A stretch of DNA of 64,000 nucleotides from Rhodoblastus sp963710275 (GTDB lineage Bacteria; Pseudomonadota; Alphaproteobacteria; Rhizobiales; Beijerinckiaceae), in the NCBI GenBank assembly GCA_963710275.1, contig CAVPZS010000008.1, positions 1,054,001 to 1,118,000 of the forward strand, read 5' to 3'. The notes under the pieces are model-generated. The model was given only the letters and a program-made list of their open reading frames with translations. It made no database searches and was not told the origin of the DNA. Positions 62,678 through 64,000 of the stretch are shown piece by piece. A program made the translations under genes and the position numbers. Position 1 is the first letter of the stretch; each line of letters begins with the position of its first letter.

Positions 62678-62899
62678 ATGGCCAACGAAGAGCCTACACG
62701 ATCCGATACGCTGACGGTGAGCATTGAGGTCGACGGCGCACAGCTTCAATATCTTTACGCCTACGAAGAAAGATACATCCCCGAAATCGTACAGGAACTT
62801 CTTTTCATGTCGCCCGAGGACAAGCTTTCAATCCTCAGGCAACTGGAGAAGATGAACATGTCGAATCCGCTCCTCATGCACCTCATCAGCAGGCAATAG
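62678..62899 (+). CDS. Small protein of unknown function behind luxI
   Basis: 73 residues, acidic and predicted helical: TLTVSIEVDGAQLQYLYAYEERYIPEIVQELLFMSPEDKLSILRQLEKMNMSNPLLMHLISRQ. It starts 7 bases after the luxI stop, so it is in the same transcript under lux-box control. There is no signal peptide and I recognise no family. Codon use and reading frame look genuine. A modulator of the quorum circuit is conceivable but unsupported. Confidence 0.7.
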   Translation: MANEEPTRSDTLTVSIEVDGAQLQYLYAYEERYIPEIVQELLFMSPEDKLSILRQLEKMNMSNPLLMHLISRQ

Positions 62900-63186
62900 G
62901 CGCGCAATCGAGTGACGACCCCCAGGGATTGACGGGCGCCGGTAGGCGCTGGTCGATCCGACGAAACCGACCGGTTTCGCGAAGCGCAAAAAGTCTGGAA
63001 GGGACAAAAAGTCGGGGAGGCGTCCTTCCCCGACGGCGCGGACTGCTTGGCGGCGACTGAGGCGACCCATGTCGAGGCCAGGTTTGGACCTGCCAATTTT
63101 TTCGGCATTGCGCCACCGTCTTATGCATCAAGCCTCGCGCCAGCTTTCCATCTCATTGATCGAGAAACGGAAAACAGGAAGTCACG

Positions 63187-64000
63187 ATGTCGAATCAACC
63201 CTTGCGGAAAAGCTCGAACAGCCGCCCGGCCGAGGAAACGCTTCCCAGGACGCCCGTCGCCAAGGCTCCCCAACAGGTTTCGATCGGCGAGATCGTCTCA
63301 TCCACCATTGACGCGACAGGAGAGGTCCGGCAGATCGCCGAAACCGGCATTTCCGAAATCCAGGGCGTCGCCGAGAAGCTGCGCATGCTCGCGCTGAATG
63401 CGATGATCGAGGCCGCCAGGGTCGGGGAAATCGGCCGCGGCTTTTCGGTGGTGGCGTCCGAAGTCCGGGCGATTTCGGAAGGCGTGACGGCGCTCGCGCG
63501 CGGATTGCGCGGGAGCTTGGGGGAGAAGGTCGACGACCTCACGGGCATTGTTGAACAAATGGCGGAAACGGCTGCGGGAAGCCGTTTGGTCGATCTCGCG
63601 CTCAACGCGGTTGAAATCATCGACCGCAATCTTTACGAGCGCACATGTGACGTGCGCTGGTGGGCGACGGACGCCGCCGTCGTCGACTGTGCGCAGGATC
63701 CTTCCGCCGCCCATCGCGAGCACGCCAGCGAGCGGCTCGGCGTCATCCTCAAATCGTATACTGTCTATCTCGATCTCTGGCTGTGCGACGCCAATGGGCG
63801 CGTCATCGCCAACGGGCGGCCGCAGGCCTATCCGGTGGTTGAACACGACGTCTCGCATGAGCCATGGTTCCAGAAGACGCTCGGACTTCGGTCCGGCGAC
63901 GACTACGCCGTGGTCGACGTCGCCTCATGCAACGAGCTCGGCCCCGCGCAGGTCGCCACTTATGCGGCCCAGGTCCGGGAGGGCGGTTTACCCAACGGTC
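63187..64000 (+). CDS. Soluble chemoreceptor-like protein with N-terminal MCP signalling tip and C-terminal Cache-like sensor (cut by window edge)
   Basis: Open from MSNQPLRKSSNSRP to the window end (271 codons). Residues about 65-100 read LRMLALNAMIEAARVGEIGRGFSVVASEVRAISE, the hairpin-tip motif of methyl-accepting chemotaxis proteins. Thereafter a Cache/PDC-like sensor region appears (RCDVRWWATDAAVVD-type start, YTVYLDLWLCDANGRVIANGRPQAYPVVEHDVSHEPWFQKTL). No transmembrane segment is seen. The domain order is reversed relative to ordinary MCPs, which place the sensor first. The C-terminus is missing. Confidence 0.75.
   Translation, partial: MSNQPLRKSSNSRPAEETLPRTPVAKAPQQVSIGEIVSSTIDATGEVRQIAETGISEIQGVAEKLRMLALNAMIEAARVGEIGRGFSVVASEVRAISEGVTALARGLRGSLGEKVDDLTGIVEQMAETAAGSRLVDLALNAVEIIDRNLYERTCDVRWWATDAAVVDCAQDPSAAHREHASERLGVILKSYTVYLDLWLCDANGRVIANGRPQAYPVVEHDVSHEPWFQKTLGLRSGDDYAVVDVASCNELGPAQVATYAAQVREGGLPNG

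Noticed and set aside
1..64000. tRNA, rRNA, IS elements, prophage and CRISPR arrays
   Set aside because: Scanned by eye for cloverleaf T-loop motifs, transposase motifs and regularly spaced repeats; none were convincing. Covariance-model and IS searches were not possible here.

Overview
The window is a high-GC, gene-dense alphaproteobacterial chromosome segment, most likely from the Hyphomicrobiales (Rhizobiales), perhaps near the Beijerinckiaceae/Methylocystaceae/Rhodoblastus group. This placement is inferred from order-typical small families (DUF6101, DUF4170, DUF2093), the cysQ-DUF4170-waaA-lpxK-DUF2093 lipid A/Kdo block, a ccmI-E-F-H block followed by degP and a response regulator, a KaiA-less kai operon and a lone methylmalonyl-CoA mutase small subunit. 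No rRNA, tRNA, IS element, prophage or CRISPR array was recognised.

Layout. 0-4.6 kb: the end of an SDR oxidoreductase, a NifX-like protein, thrB, rnhA, a small secreted protein, ubiA and a DUF6101 gene. 4.8-8.8 kb: a cysQ-like phosphatase, DUF4170, waaA, lpxK and DUF2093 (outer-membrane lipid A and Kdo assembly). 8.9-11.8 kb: a Ser/Thr kinase fused to a universal-stress domain, and PPi-type phosphofructokinase. 12-19 kb: a surface-polysaccharide locus with gmd-rmd (GDP-6-deoxy-hexose supply), two tandem paralogous GT4 enzymes, a lower-GC GT2 with a heptad-repeat tail, and a GT25. 19-26 kb: a metallophosphoesterase, xseA, a membrane protein, purD, divergent wrbA/hxlR and a quinone-oxidoreductase-like enzyme. 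26-33.5 kb: a response regulator, a heavily frameshifted degP, an XRE regulator and ccmH-F-E-I (cytochrome c maturation). 33.5-37.6 kb: two paralogous MFS transporters flanking small secreted proteins (VHL-beta-like, SH3-like, His-rich). 37.7-42 kb: a HerA/DUF853 ATPase, a lipoprotein hydrolase, a tiny poly-histidine secreted protein and an LssY_C protein. 42-46.9 kb: a complete livGFHM-K branched-chain amino-acid type ABC operon. 46.9-51.8 kb: two uncharacterised genes, mutA, a small secreted protein and an MBL-fold hydrolase. 52-55.7 kb: kaiC-kaiB-kaiB2-hybrid histidine kinase. 55.7-60.8 kb: DUF1499, aroC, a DUF898 membrane protein, an M48 protease and a second XRE regulator. 61-64 kb: luxR, a lux box, luxI, a 73-aa partner gene, and the start of a soluble chemoreceptor-like protein with a C-terminal sensor domain.

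The regions with most biological interest are the KaiA-less clock/timer operon with two KaiB-type proteins and its own hybrid kinase, and the quorum-sensing locus with a well-placed lux box and an unrecognised small gene behind luxI. An overriding caveat is sequence quality: degP, ccmI, aroC and the LssY_C gene are all broken by what look like single-base insertions, with reading sense intact on both sides. At least one of these genes, aroC, is normally essential, so I read them mainly as consensus errors rather than true pseudogenes.
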